DNA from: Pseudomonas orientalis
GTDB taxonomy: Bacteria > Pseudomonadota > Gammaproteobacteria > Pseudomonadales > Pseudomonadaceae
Reading direction: 5' to 3'
DNA: 64,000 nt
Assembly: GCF_001439815.1 (NCBI RefSeq)
Contig: NZ_JYLM01000004.1
Location: forward strand, 1 to 64,000
Shown here: positions 24,945 to 33,801 of the stretch, one piece after another
How positions within the stretch are numbered: the stretch's first letter is position 1
How the letters are laid out: each line of letters begins with the position of its first letter
Position numbers and translations under genes: made by a program
The notes under the pieces: generated by a model
Databases searched by the model: none
Seen by the model: only the letters and a program-made list of their open reading frames with translations
What the model was told of the DNA's origin: nothing

Positions 24945-27919
24945 AGATCGAGATCCCGGGCTATGCCATCGAGGGCGAAATCGGCGAAGGCGCCATGGCC
25001 AACGTCTACCTGGCGACCCAGCGCTCGCTGGAACGCAAGGTGGCGTTGAAGGTGATGGCGGCGGCCCTGGCGGCCGACCCGACGTTCTGCGAACGCTTCC
25101 TGCGCGAGGGCAAGACCCTGGCGCGCCTGTCGCACCCGCACACGGTGACCATCCATGACATCGGCAATGTCGGTGAGCTGTATTACATGGCCATGGAATA
25201 CTTGCCCAACGGTACGCTCAAAGAACGCATCGCCGCCGGGTTGACTCCGGAGCAGGGCGTGACGCTGATCCGCCAGATCGCCTCGGCGCTCGGTTATGCC
25301 CATGCCCAGGGGCTGGTGCACCGCGACGTGAAGCCGGCGAACATCCTGTTCCGCGCCGATGGCACGGCGGTGTTGTCGGACTTCGGTATCGCCAAGTCCC
25401 TGGACGACCGCACCCAATTCACCCAGGCCGGCTTCGCCGTGGGCACGCCGAGCTACATGAGCCCGGAACAGGCACGCGGCCAGGAGATCGACGGGCGCGC
25501 CGACCTGTATGCGCTGGGGGTGGTGCTGTACGAGATTCTGGTCGGCGAGTTGCCCTACCGTGGAACCGATGCGCTTTCCACGGCACTCGCGCACCTGACT
25601 GAGCCGTTGCCGGAATTGCCGGTGCACCACGGCCGTTACCAGCAAGTGCTGCGCAAGTTGCTGGCCAAGGACCCGGCGGAGCGTTTCGCCGATGCCGACG
25701 CATTAGTGCGGGCCCTGGACAACCTGCCGGCGGACTCGCCGGAGGCCACCTTGGTGCGGCCGCTGCCGATTCCACTGAGTTTTGACCTGGCCGGCATCAC
25801 GCCTGTCACCGTCGACATACCCACCGACAAACCGCAGCCGCAGCCGATAGTGCGCCAACCGGTCGTGACGCCAACGCAGCACAACGCCCCGTCCGAACAG
25901 CGCCGTGGGCCGGTGTTGGCACTGGCCGCCGTGGCTGTTGCGGTGGCATTGGCCATTGGTGGTGCCAGCTATTGGTGGTTGAGCGGCAGCGATGAGCCTG
26001 CCCAACCACCGGCTGCCGTAGTTCCCAAGGTGACGCCGCCCGTGGCCGTCGCTGAAGTGGACGGTGGTCAACGACCGTTGCTGATGGCAGGCAAGAAAAC
26101 CCTGTTCCAGCGCGTGCTCAGCAAGCCCGGCGCCAAGCTTTCCAACGAGGCGGGCAGCGCGCCGGGCAAAGCCTTGCCAGCGTTTTCGGTGCTTTATGTG
26201 TACCAGCGCAAGGATATCGACGGCAGCCCTTGGGTGCGTGTCGGCGCCGCCACCGATGGGCGCAGCGACGGTTGGTTGCCGGCCTCCCAAGTCAGCGACT
26301 GGAAACAAAGCCTGGTGCTCAAGTTCACCGAACGCTCGGGGCGTGCGCCAGTGATGTTCCTGCGTCAGTCCGGCGAGGTGGAAAAACTGCTGGCCGATCC
26401 GGCTGCGGCGAAAAGCGCGTTGGCCAAGGCGCAGAACAACCGTGAGGACAACCAGCAAGTCCTGGCCCTGGAACCCACCGCCAGCGCGGTGCCGCAAAAC
26501 CAGTTCTACCTGTTGCCGATCTTTGATTCCAAAGAGAGCTTCGACGAAAACGGCCAGCCGGTGCAGTTGCTCAATGTCGCCTCCATCGACCCTGGCAGCA
26601 GCGCAGTCGCCAAGCCTTCGACGCCCGCAATCAGTGCCCATGCCGACGCTTTCCGTACCGCCGTGGTGCTGGTGGTCGACACCACCGTGTCGATGCAGCC
26701 CTATATCGACCAGGTGCGTGACGTGGTGCACGAACTGCAAACGCGCATTGCCGAGCGCGGTGAGTTGGACAGCGTCAGTTTCGGCCTGGTGGGCTTTCGC
26801 AACAGCATCAAGAAAACCCCCGGCCTGGAATACGTGGCCAAGACCCTGATCACCCTCGACCAGGGCCGCGACCCGCAGCGCTTCCTCGACCTGGCGCGGC
26901 AGGTCAAGGCCTCGACCGTGTCCAGCCACTCGTTCAACGAAGACGCGTTCGCCGGAGTGATGCAGGCGGTGGACGGCATGGACTGGTCCGGCTACGGCGG
27001 GCGCATCATCCTGCTGGTCTCCGATGCCGGTGCATTGCGTAAGAACGACCCGTTCGCGGCCACCCAGATGAACGAAGCCGAAGTGCGCCAGGCGGCGCTG
27101 GGCAAGCAGATCAAGATCTACGCGCTGCACCTGCGCACCGATGCCGGCAAGAAAACCCACGCTGGCGCCGAAAGCCAGTATCGCGTCCTGACCGCCGACG
27201 CCAACCCGCAGATCGGCGACCTGTACACGCCGGTGCCGGGTGGCGATGTGCGCAAGCTGGGCGAGCGCGTCGATGAGATCGGCACGGTGTTCGCCAACCT
27301 CGTGCACCAAGTGCGCAGCAACACGCCGCAGCCGGTGCCGTTGCTCAGTGCCGCGCCGAGCCTGGCGGACAAGTCCGCAGCGGTCGGCTATGCGATGCAC
27401 ATGGACTTCCTCGGTCGCAAGACCGCGAGCCAGGCCCCGCAACTGGTCAGCGCCTGGACCGCCGACCGCGACCTGACCAACCCGGCGCTGCCGGCGTTCC
27501 AGGTGTGCGTGATGCTGACCAAACTGCAGCTGAACGATTTGCAGCAGTCGCTGAAATTGATTGTCGATGCGGCGCGCAAGACCCAAAGCTCGCCCAAGGA
27601 CTTCTTCCAGGAAATCGCCAGCGCCTCGGCCTATATGAGCCGTGACCCGCAAGCGCTGCGCAAGGGCGGCAACCTGGCCGACGGCGGCCTGTTGGGCGAG
27701 TACCTGGAGGGGCTGCCGTATCGCAGCAAATCGCTGAACATGACCCAGGACCTGTGGTTGTCGTTGAGCGTGGCCGAGCAGGAAGATTTTATCGACGAGC
27801 TGGATTCGAAAATCCGCCTCTACGAAACCTTCCACAATGACCTGGCCAACTGGGTGCGGTTCGGTGATGCGGAACCTGGCGATGCGTTGTACCGCGTACC
27901 GTTGTCGACGCTGCCGTGA
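24941..27919 (+). CDS. ppkA: Transmembrane Ser/Thr kinase PpkA with vWA domain
   Basis: This 992-residue protein begins with a Hanks-type kinase domain (about 1-270). It has a glycine loop GEIGEGAMANVY, the ATP-binding lysine in VALKV (Lys37), the catalytic HRDVKPANIL (Asp129) and the metal-binding DFG (Asp147). One transmembrane helix lies at about 325-347. The periplasmic part has an SH3-like stretch (about 370-450) and a von Willebrand A domain from about 574 with VVDTTVSMQPY, a partial MIDAS pattern. The kinase is thought to receive its signal from TagQRST and phosphorylates Fha. It has the P. aeruginosa PpkA layout at near full length. Confidence 0.96.
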   Translation: MKIEIPGYAIEGEIGEGAMANVYLATQRSLERKVALKVMAAALAADPTFCERFLREGKTLARLSHPHTVTIHDIGNVGELYYMAMEYLPNGTLKERIAAGLTPEQGVTLIRQIASALGYAHAQGLVHRDVKPANILFRADGTAVLSDFGIAKSLDDRTQFTQAGFAVGTPSYMSPEQARGQEIDGRADLYALGVVLYEILVGELPYRGTDALSTALAHLTEPLPELPVHHGRYQQVLRKLLAKDPAERFADADALVRALDNLPADSPEATLVRPLPIPLSFDLAGITPVTVDIPTDKPQPQPIVRQPVVTPTQHNAPSEQRRGPVLALAAVAVAVALAIGGASYWWLSGSDEPAQPPAAVVPKVTPPVAVAEVDGGQRPLLMAGKKTLFQRVLSKPGAKLSNEAGSAPGKALPAFSVLYVYQRKDIDGSPWVRVGAATDGRSDGWLPASQVSDWKQSLVLKFTERSGRAPVMFLRQSGEVEKLLADPAAAKSALAKAQNNREDNQQVLALEPTASAVPQNQFYLLPIFDSKESFDENGQPVQLLNVASIDPGSSAVAKPSTPAISAHADAFRTAVVLVVDTTVSMQPYIDQVRDVVHELQTRIAERGELDSVSFGLVGFRNSIKKTPGLEYVAKTLITLDQGRDPQRFLDLARQVKASTVSSHSFNEDAFAGVMQAVDGMDWSGYGGRIILLVSDAGALRKNDPFAATQMNEAEVRQAALGKQIKIYALHLRTDAGKKTHAGAESQYRVLTADANPQIGDLYTPVPGGDVRKLGERVDEIGTVFANLVHQVRSNTPQPVPLLSAAPSLADKSAAVGYAMHMDFLGRKTASQAPQLVSAWTADRDLTNPALPAFQVCVMLTKLQLNDLQQSLKLIVDAARKTQSSPKDFFQEIASASAYMSRDPQALRKGGNLADGGLLGEYLEGLPYRSKSLNMTQDLWLSLSVAEQEDFIDELDSKIRLYETFHNDLANWVRFGDAEPGDALYRVPLSTLP

Positions 27920-28623
27920 TGCTGAGCCTGAACGCGGTGCACAAGAGCCGGGGCGTCGGCAGCCAGCGCTATAGCCTGGTGATTCCGGCGCTGCACTTGC
28001 GCTCGGGTGAGCAACTGGCGATTGTCGGGCCCAGCGGCTGCGGCAAGAGCACCTTGCTGGACATGCTGGCGCTGGTGCTGGCGCCGGACCGGATCGGGCA
28101 GTTCGAATTCAACCAAGTCGACATTGATGGGCTGTGGCGCGCCGACCGGCAAACCGATCTCGCCCGGTTGCGCAGCCGGCATCTGGGCTATGTGCTGCAA
28201 ACCGGCGGGCTGCTGGCGTTTCTCGATGTGCGCGGCAATATCGCCTTGTCCCGGCAGTTGCTGGGTTTGAAGGACGACGGCAGCGTGACGCGCCTGGCCG
28301 AGCAGCTGCAAATCGGCGATCAACTGGACAAGCGCCCGGCGGCGCTGTCGGTGGGCCAGCGCCAACGCGTGAGCTGCGCCCGCGCCCTGGCCCATGCGCC
28401 GCAGCTGGTGCTGGCCGATGAGCCGACGGCGTCCCTCGACCCGCTCAATGCCGAGCGCGTGATGCAGGCGCTGCTGGCCCAGGCCCGTGAACACCGCGCC
28501 GCCTGTGTGATCGCCACCCATGACGAACCCTTGGCCCGCGCCAGTGGCTTGCAGGTGCGCCGCATCGGTTGCCGTCGCGATGCCGACGGCGGTGTCACGG
28601 CGACGCTCGGGGAGGCCTGCTGA
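27919..28623 (+). CDS. tagT: ABC transporter ATPase TagT
   Basis: This 234-residue ATPase of the LolD/MacB type has Walker A GPSGCGKST, signature LSVGQRQRVS and Walker B LVLADEPTASLDP. With the permease TagS it forms an ABC complex that acts upstream of PpkA in H1-type systems. The ATG at 27919 overlaps the ppkA stop (TGATG). A GTG one codon earlier is the alternative. Confidence 0.94.
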   Translation: MLSLNAVHKSRGVGSQRYSLVIPALHLRSGEQLAIVGPSGCGKSTLLDMLALVLAPDRIGQFEFNQVDIDGLWRADRQTDLARLRSRHLGYVLQTGGLLAFLDVRGNIALSRQLLGLKDDGSVTRLAEQLQIGDQLDKRPAALSVGQRQRVSCARALAHAPQLVLADEPTASLDPLNAERVMQALLAQAREHRAACVIATHDEPLARASGLQVRRIGCRRDADGGVTATLGEAC

Positions 28624-29807
28624 TGCGCATCGGCCTGGTTGCGTCGCTCGCCTGGCAGGACTACCGCAACGATGCGTGGCTGTCGGCCTGTTCGGTGCTG
28701 GCGCTGGTGGCGGTCATCGCGCCGTTGCTGGTGTTATTTGGCCTGAAATTTGGACTGGTTGGCAGTTTGACCCAACGCCTGGAGACCGACCCCGCAACCC
28801 GTGAAATTATTCCGTTGGGCGGCGGTCGATTCAGCAGCGCTTTCGTCGAGCAGCTAGGGCAGCGCAGCGAAGTGGCATTTGCCATACCGCGTACGCGGCA
28901 GATTGCGGCGACCGCGCAGGTGGGCGCCCTGGTCCTGGAAATGCTGCCGACCGCGTCGGGCGACCCGCTGCTGGCCGGCTTGCCGATACCTGAGGGCCTG
29001 GACCAGATTGTGCTCAGCCATACCGCCGCCGAGAAGCTCGCGGCGCGGCCCGGCGATTGGCTGGAGGTGCGCTTTACGCGGCAACTGGCGGGGCGCGTCG
29101 AGGCCCAGCGAGTGCGGGTGCTGGTACGGGCGGTATTGCCGTTGGAAGCCTTCGCCCGTGACGGGCTGTTTGCGGACCTGGCGTTGCTGGAGGCGGTGGA
29201 AGATTATCGCGATGGTCGCGCAGTGCCGGCGTTGGGATGGGAGGGTGACGCCGTGGCGGTGGGTGAGCAGCGGGTGTACCCGGCGTTTCGCTTGTATGCG
29301 CGCGCGCTCACTGACGTTGAACCGCTGCGCCTCTACTTCGCCGGGCAGAATCTGCTGGTGTCGACCCAGGCGCAGACCATCGCCCAGGTGCAGTCGTTGA
29401 GTCGCAACCTGTCGATCGTCTTTTGGATCATTTGCGGGTTGGCCCTGGCCGGTGCGTTTGCGGCGATCTTCGCCGGCGCGTTGGCGGCGGTGGCGCGCAA
29501 GCGTCGGGAATTGTCAGTGTTGCGCCTGTTGGGATTTTCCACCGCCGCGCTGTTGTTGTTCGTGATGCTGCAGGCGCTCTACAGCGCGAGTGTTGCCGCC
29601 GTGCTCAGTGCCGGGCTGTATGGCCTGGCCGAAGCGGGTTTGAACCGATTATTCGTGCAGGTGCCGGGCGAGTACGCCAGTCATCTGTTGGCGCGTCACT
29701 ACGGCCTGGCCCTGCTTGCCGTGCTCGGCGTCAGCGCCTTGGCGGCGGCCTGTGGGGGTTGGCGAGTGGCGCGTATCCAGGCTTCTGAAGGAATCAGAGA
29801 TGTTTAA
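28623..29807 (+). CDS. tagS: ABC transporter permease TagS (FtsX/LolE-like)
   Basis: This 394-residue protein has one N-terminal helix (about 20-45), a large periplasmic domain (about 50-265) and three C-terminal helices (from about 270). It contains RKRRELSVLRLLGFS and ends ARIQASEGIRDV, as in FtsX-type permeases. It pairs with TagT. The start at 28623 shares one base with the tagT stop (TGATG) and the end overlaps tagR by 8 bases. Confidence 0.92.
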   Translation: MRIGLVASLAWQDYRNDAWLSACSVLALVAVIAPLLVLFGLKFGLVGSLTQRLETDPATREIIPLGGGRFSSAFVEQLGQRSEVAFAIPRTRQIAATAQVGALVLEMLPTASGDPLLAGLPIPEGLDQIVLSHTAAEKLAARPGDWLEVRFTRQLAGRVEAQRVRVLVRAVLPLEAFARDGLFADLALLEAVEDYRDGRAVPALGWEGDAVAVGEQRVYPAFRLYARALTDVEPLRLYFAGQNLLVSTQAQTIAQVQSLSRNLSIVFWIICGLALAGAFAAIFAGALAAVARKRRELSVLRLLGFSTAALLLFVMLQALYSASVAAVLSAGLYGLAEAGLNRLFVQVPGEYASHLLARHYGLALLAVLGVSALAAACGGWRVARIQASEGIRDV

Positions 29808-31512
29808 GTTACTGGGCGCCTGTGTGGCGCTGAGCCTGGCCTCGCTGGCCTGGGCCGATGAGGCAAGCGACAAGCTCGACAACCCCAAGCCGTTGCCGGA
29901 CGACGTGAGCCTGCCGTTGCCGTGCGAAGGCCAGATGGTGTTTCGCTACGCCTATGTATTGGCCCAGGGCACCCTGGACGACCGCGAGGTCAGCCTCGGC
30001 TATCCCTTTGCCGAAGGCGAGGCGGGCTACCAGCAGTCGTTTATTTCCGGTTACCGGCGCGACTTCATCAACGGCCAGTTCACCCTCAAGGATCTGCCCA
30101 AGGACTGGAGCAAGGTCATCGCGCCGCTGATGCCGAAGACCGACGCCAAGACCCCGCTCAAGCCCATGCTGTACTTCATCGGCAAGTACGAGGTGACGGC
30201 CCGCCAGTACGCCCAGGTGATGTCCCAGGCGCAGTCCCTGGCCAGCGGCGAGCCGGTCCCGGCCTGTGATGCGCCTGAGGGCATGGCCGGGCGTTTGCCC
30301 AAAGTGAAATTGTCGCGTTTCGAGGCCGAGCGGTTCTCGGCGGTGTACAGCGCCTGGCTGATGAAATACCACCGCGAGCTGCTGCCGGTGAGCGGTCGCG
30401 GTGACTCGGCCGAAGACGGCGGCCTGGGCTTTGTGCGCCTGCCCACCGAAGTGGAATGGGAGTTCGCCGCGCGCGGTGGCCAGGCAGTGAGTCGCCAGGA
30501 TTTGGAAGGGCGTCTGTTCCCACGCCGCGTCGAGGGCAGTGAAAGCGACGGGCCACTGGGCGATTACGCCGTGTTCAACCAGGTCGCCGGTGGCACCGGG
30601 CAGGCAGCGCGGTTGATGCCCATCGGCACCAAACTGCCCAACCCGATCGGTATGTTCGACGTGATCGGCAATGCGGCGGAAATGGTCCAAGAGTCCTTCC
30701 AGTTGGTGCACGCCGGGCGCCGCCAGGGCACCTATGGCGGCTTCGTGGTCAAGGGCGGCAATTACCTGGAGGGTGAAGGCACGTTATTCACCGGCATGCG
30801 CCGCGAGTACCCGCTGTTTGCCGCCGACGGCACCGAGCAGAGCAACGAGACCACCGGGTTTCGCGTGGCGATTGGCGCGCTGTCGGCGCCGCGTTCGCGC
30901 TACAAGGAGCTGTTCGCGCAGTGGCAGAAAGAAGGCCGCCTCGCCTCGCTGACCGACGCTATCGACGACGCCCAGGACCCGACCAAGCGCCTGGACAGCA
31001 TCATTGCCGCCAGCGTCGACCCCAAGCTGCAGGCTGAACTGGGGCTGGTCAACGAAGAACTCAAGCGCAACGTTTCGCTGATCGCCCAGCAGCGCGAAGA
31101 AGCGGCGGGCAACCTGATCCAGTCTGCGGCATTGGTGGCCGAGACCATCAGCAACTACAACATCCGCCTGGCCAACCTGCAGAAAAGTCGCCAGCAGGCT
31201 GTGGATAACAAGGACACGGCCAGCGCGCAATTATTCGACATGGCCATTGCCAACGGGCGCAGCGCGCTGGAGGGCGCGGTGGCGATTTATATCGACAACC
31301 TGGCCACCGGCACGCGCTACACCGATGCGGTGATCCAGGCCCAGTTTCAACGGATCAAGGAAGAGTTGGATCGCAAGCCGGTGCTCGGCAAGAGCCTGGT
31401 GACGCGCGCAACACTGTTCGTTCGCCATGTCGGCAACTACCGCAAGCAACAGCGGGCCGACCCGGCAACGATCTTGAAGGAATTGCTCGCAGCGAGCGGT
31501 CAGCGGTCTTGA
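29800..31512 (+). CDS. tagR: Periplasmic T6SS activator TagR (FGE-sulfatase fold)
   Basis: This 570-residue protein has a signal peptide MFKLLGACVALSLASLAWA. A formylglycine-generating-enzyme-like domain spans about 100-385 and contains GKYEVTARQYAQVM, FVRLPTEVEWEFAARGG, NPIGMFDVIGNAAEMV and a C-terminal TTGFRVAIGAL. A helical tail follows. In this fold family the enzyme is often only a scaffold. TagR in P. aeruginosa is periplasmic, associates with the outer membrane through TagQ and promotes PpkA activation. GAAGGA stands upstream of the start. Confidence 0.93.
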   Translation: MFKLLGACVALSLASLAWADEASDKLDNPKPLPDDVSLPLPCEGQMVFRYAYVLAQGTLDDREVSLGYPFAEGEAGYQQSFISGYRRDFINGQFTLKDLPKDWSKVIAPLMPKTDAKTPLKPMLYFIGKYEVTARQYAQVMSQAQSLASGEPVPACDAPEGMAGRLPKVKLSRFEAERFSAVYSAWLMKYHRELLPVSGRGDSAEDGGLGFVRLPTEVEWEFAARGGQAVSRQDLEGRLFPRRVEGSESDGPLGDYAVFNQVAGGTGQAARLMPIGTKLPNPIGMFDVIGNAAEMVQESFQLVHAGRRQGTYGGFVVKGGNYLEGEGTLFTGMRREYPLFAADGTEQSNETTGFRVAIGALSAPRSRYKELFAQWQKEGRLASLTDAIDDAQDPTKRLDSIIAASVDPKLQAELGLVNEELKRNVSLIAQQREEAAGNLIQSAALVAETISNYNIRLANLQKSRQQAVDNKDTASAQLFDMAIANGRSALEGAVAIYIDNLATGTRYTDAVIQAQFQRIKEELDRKPVLGKSLVTRATLFVRHVGNYRKQQRADPATILKELLAASGQRS

Positions 31513-31597
31513 TCGTTGGCTGTCCGGCGAGCTTGGAAGGGACTCAGACGGCGGTGGGCCGTGCTGGGCAAGTCAACACTTAATAGAGATCACACCT

Positions 31598-32521
31598 ATG
31601 CTTTTTTCCCGTAAGTCGGTTTCCAAGCGTCACCTGCTGCTGATCGCGGCCGGTTTCAGCACCGTGTTGACCGGTTGCGCTACGTCGCCTTCGTCCAAGG
31701 TCGCGTCGAGCACCAAGGTTGAGTACTACCCGAACTGCTACGAGCCGGTGCAGCACCTGCGCGCTACCGATTCGAACATGACCAAGTCGGTCGTGACCGG
31801 CGCCGCTATCGGTGCGGCCGGCGGTGCATTGCTCGGCGCCCTGACCGGCGACAAGGAAAAGCGCGGCCGCAACGCGGCTATCGGCGCAGCGGGCGGTGCC
31901 CTGGCGGGTGGCGCGGCGGGCTACTACACCGAGCGTCAGAAGCAGATCGCCGATGACAATCAGCGCATTGCATCCTACTCCACCGACTTTAACAAAAGCG
32001 CCTCTGACATCGACCGCAGCACCGCCTATGCCAAGGCTTCGCAGCAGTGCTACCAGAGCGCGTTCACCAAGCTGGTGACAGACCGCAAGGCCAAGACCGT
32101 CAACGACACCGAAGGCCGCAAGCGCCTGGCGGAAATCGTGGCCGGCCTGAAGGAATCCAACGACCTGATTGTTGCAGTCAACGGCAAAGCCAGCGAAGAC
32201 CTGAACAACTACACCCAGGCCTACGAGAAAGACCTGCAGCAGGTTGGCGTGCAGCGTAATGACGTAGTCACCGTCGCCACTGCCGACACCACATCGGTCG
32301 CGCCGCCGGCCAAAGGCAAGAAAGTCGTCAAGCCGGCGAAAAAGAAAGTGCTGCCAGTGGTGCCACAAGAAGCGGTGACCACCGAGAAGAGCATCCAGAC
32401 CGTGCAGGCCAAGCAAGCTGAAAGCAAGCAGGTCGCCAGCGCCGGCAAGGCTCAACTCGAAGGCAGCTGCCGCGATCCGAACCTGGCCGACTGGGCACCG
32501 GTGCCTTGCCCTAACGTTTAA
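31598..32521 (+). CDS. tagQ: Outer-membrane lipoprotein TagQ
   Basis: This 307-residue protein has a lipoprotein signal with lipobox VLTGC (Cys27). A glycine-alanine-rich glycine-zipper stretch lies at about 65-110 (VTGAAIGAAGGALLGALTG and AAIGAAGGALAGGAAG). The region from about 112 to 225 is predicted helical, and the tail is lysine- and valine-rich. In H1-type systems TagQ tethers TagR to the outer membrane. It is the last gene of the rightward unit, 85 bases after tagR, and is followed by a strong hairpin. Confidence 0.9.
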   Translation: MLFSRKSVSKRHLLLIAAGFSTVLTGCATSPSSKVASSTKVEYYPNCYEPVQHLRATDSNMTKSVVTGAAIGAAGGALLGALTGDKEKRGRNAAIGAAGGALAGGAAGYYTERQKQIADDNQRIASYSTDFNKSASDIDRSTAYAKASQQCYQSAFTKLVTDRKAKTVNDTEGRKRLAEIVAGLKESNDLIVAVNGKASEDLNNYTQAYEKDLQQVGVQRNDVVTVATADTTSVAPPAKGKKVVKPAKKKVLPVVPQEAVTTEKSIQTVQAKQAESKQVASAGKAQLEGSCRDPNLADWAPVPCPNV

Positions 32522-32544
32522 GTAACATGTTGCTATAAGCGTTA

Positions 32545-32587
32545 AACGCCAACCGATCTCCCGCTAAAGCGCGAGATCGGTGGCGTT
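32545..32587. terminator. Long hairpin after tagQ
   Basis: A stem is formed by AACGCC and ACCGATCTC at 32545-32560 with GAGATCGGT and GGCGTT at 32573-32587. It has one bulged A, and an inner CGCT/AGCG extends it. It is the likely end signal of the tag genes. No T-run follows, so it may act as a processing or stability element instead. Confidence 0.6.
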
Positions 32588-32645
32588 CCTCCTGCAAATC
32601 GTTACACTGCTGCGGCCACTTAATAATTACACCGAGGCCGTGTGC

Positions 32646-33020
32646 ATGAAATTTCGTCTTCTCCTGTGGGTGCTGGGCCTGATGATGGGCAAAGCCAGCC
32701 GCACCAATCCCGCCTTCCAGCAACAGCTGGGTGACAAAGACCTGGCCTTCCAGTTGCAGACCCTCGACGGCAAGGTTGCCCGTCACTTCATCGTCAAGGA
32801 CCAGCGCATCACCAGCCACTCGGGCGTACACCCGACGCCGGCGTTTGCGATTGCGTTCAAGGATGCCGCCTACGGCTTCGCCACGATGCAGGCGAAGAAC
32901 AAGCAACTGGCGTTCATGACGGGGATTCAGGACAAGTCGATCCAGATCAAGGGCAACCCGGCGCTGGTGATCTGGTTCCAGGGGCTGACCAAGTATTTGA
33001 AGCCGAAGAAAAAGAAGTAG
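32646..33020 (+). CDS. Small protein of unknown function, possibly SCP2-like
   Basis: This 124-residue protein starts with a hydrophobic stretch, MKFRLLLWVLGLMMGKA, which could be a membrane anchor or the first helix. It then has FQLQTLDGKVARHFIVKDQRI and FAIAFKDAAYGFATM, and a lysine-rich end (KYLKPKKKK). The middle resembles a small sterol-carrier-type (SCP2) lipid-binding fold, but I hold this weakly. It has its own unit between two hairpins and no close partner, so its role is not evident. Confidence 0.7.
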   Translation: MKFRLLLWVLGLMMGKASRTNPAFQQQLGDKDLAFQLQTLDGKVARHFIVKDQRITSHSGVHPTPAFAIAFKDAAYGFATMQAKNKQLAFMTGIQDKSIQIKGNPALVIWFQGLTKYLKPKKKK

Positions 33021-33022
33021 GC

Positions 33023-33055
33023 CTGATCGTTCCCACTCTGCGTGGGAACGATCAG
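33023..33055. terminator. Perfect palindrome after the small ORF
   Basis: CTGATCGTTCCCAC at 33023-33036 pairs perfectly with GTGGGAACGATCAG at 33042-33055, leaving a 5-base loop. It directly follows the stop at 33020. The CGTTCCCAC core recurs between genes in many Pseudomonas genomes, so this may be a mobile repeat serving as a terminator. Confidence 0.6.
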
Positions 33056-33066
33056 AACTTGATCAA

Positions 33067-33312
33067 TTAGCCCAGTTCAGCTTGCCCCGAGACCGTGAGT
33101 ACTCGATCAGCCAGCAACTGTGCCAGTTCGATTAACTGCGTGACGCCCAGCAGTTCCTCTCGTTTCGGTCCTTCAAGGTCAAAGGCCAGGTCGCAACTCA
33201 GCGCATTGGCCGAGGCGAGTGTTTCGCTGAGGTTGACCAACAGATCTTCAGTGCTGATTCCATCGGCCACGGTAAATAGCCGCATGGGGGGATTTGGGGT
33301 GGGTTTGATCAT
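33067..33312 (-). CDS. Small DUF6124-like protein, apparently shortened
   Basis: This 81-residue protein starts MIKPTPNPPMRLFTVADGI, with AAGGA 8 bases upstream. It continues with TEDLLVNLSETLASANALSCDLAF and a helix containing LIELAQLLADRVL. The opening MxKPTPNPP and the TExLLxxxSExLASxNAL helix match my memory of the Pseudomonas DUF6124/DUF3077-type proteins. Those usually have about 30 more residues between the two parts. The function is unknown, and these genes are often multicopy. Confidence 0.65.
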   Translation of the reverse strand: MIKPTPNPPMRLFTVADGISTEDLLVNLSETLASANALSCDLAFDLEGPKREELLGVTQLIELAQLLADRVLTVSGQAELG

Positions 33313-33801
33313 TGTGAAGTTCCTTAATCTAGGTGGAGCTGCCACTGATCGCCGCGATGCGATGGAGGGTGGCAGCTGTGCGCAGGTTCGCGGACCGGAG
33401 ATTAAGGAAGCCGGCATACCAGAAGGTATCCCGCGCACAGCCACCATAGCGCCGCACAGTAGACGATAAAAAAGCGTCAACTGAAAAGAGGCAATGCTTA
33501 ATCAATCCGGGCCGCGACGCCCGACCGCTGCGTGTGCAGCGATGTACGGAGACTAGAGATTGAGTGTCCTAGGGGCAACCTCAGCGCCTTGTAAGACGTT
33601 TCTGTTTTCCCAGTACCTGGCCGAACGGACAGTTGTTTGGCTTTGCGCCAGCCAAGCCGAAGAAAAAAGTAGGCTTTCAGGGAACCGAGTTGGATTTATC
33701 GGGGGCAAGCCCCCTCCCACATTTGACCGGGTTCCAACTGTGGAATACAGGCGAATGTGGGAGGGGGCTTGCCCCCGATAGCGGTTTTACAGGCTACCGA
33801 T
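33313..33801. other. 489-base gene-free stretch
   Basis: This gap holds the upstream region of the small DUF6124-like gene, then a stretch without a credible ORF, then a REP pair. Around 33645-33675 the sequence AGCCGAAGAAAAAAGTAGGC resembles the 3' end of the small gene at 33001-33022. It may be a decayed partial copy, but the match is too short to decide. Confidence 0.5.
33698..33784. repeat. REP pair, type A
   Basis: Inverted type A elements lie at 33698-33724 and 33754-33784, downstream of the convergently ending sadB gene. Arm order is opposite to the other type A pairs here. The CGGGGGCAAGCC arm comes first and the GTGGGAGGGGGCTTGCC arm second. Confidence 0.9.

Noticed and set aside
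25703..27835. A 710-codon open frame on the minus strand
   Set aside because: It is antisense to ppkA, whose kinase and vWA motifs are plain.
1..32587. The T6SS cluster as a recently acquired island
   Set aside because: I see no integrase, tRNA, direct repeats or change in base use at 32.6 kb, and the left end is outside the window. The cluster may still be a regional insertion, but nothing here shows it.
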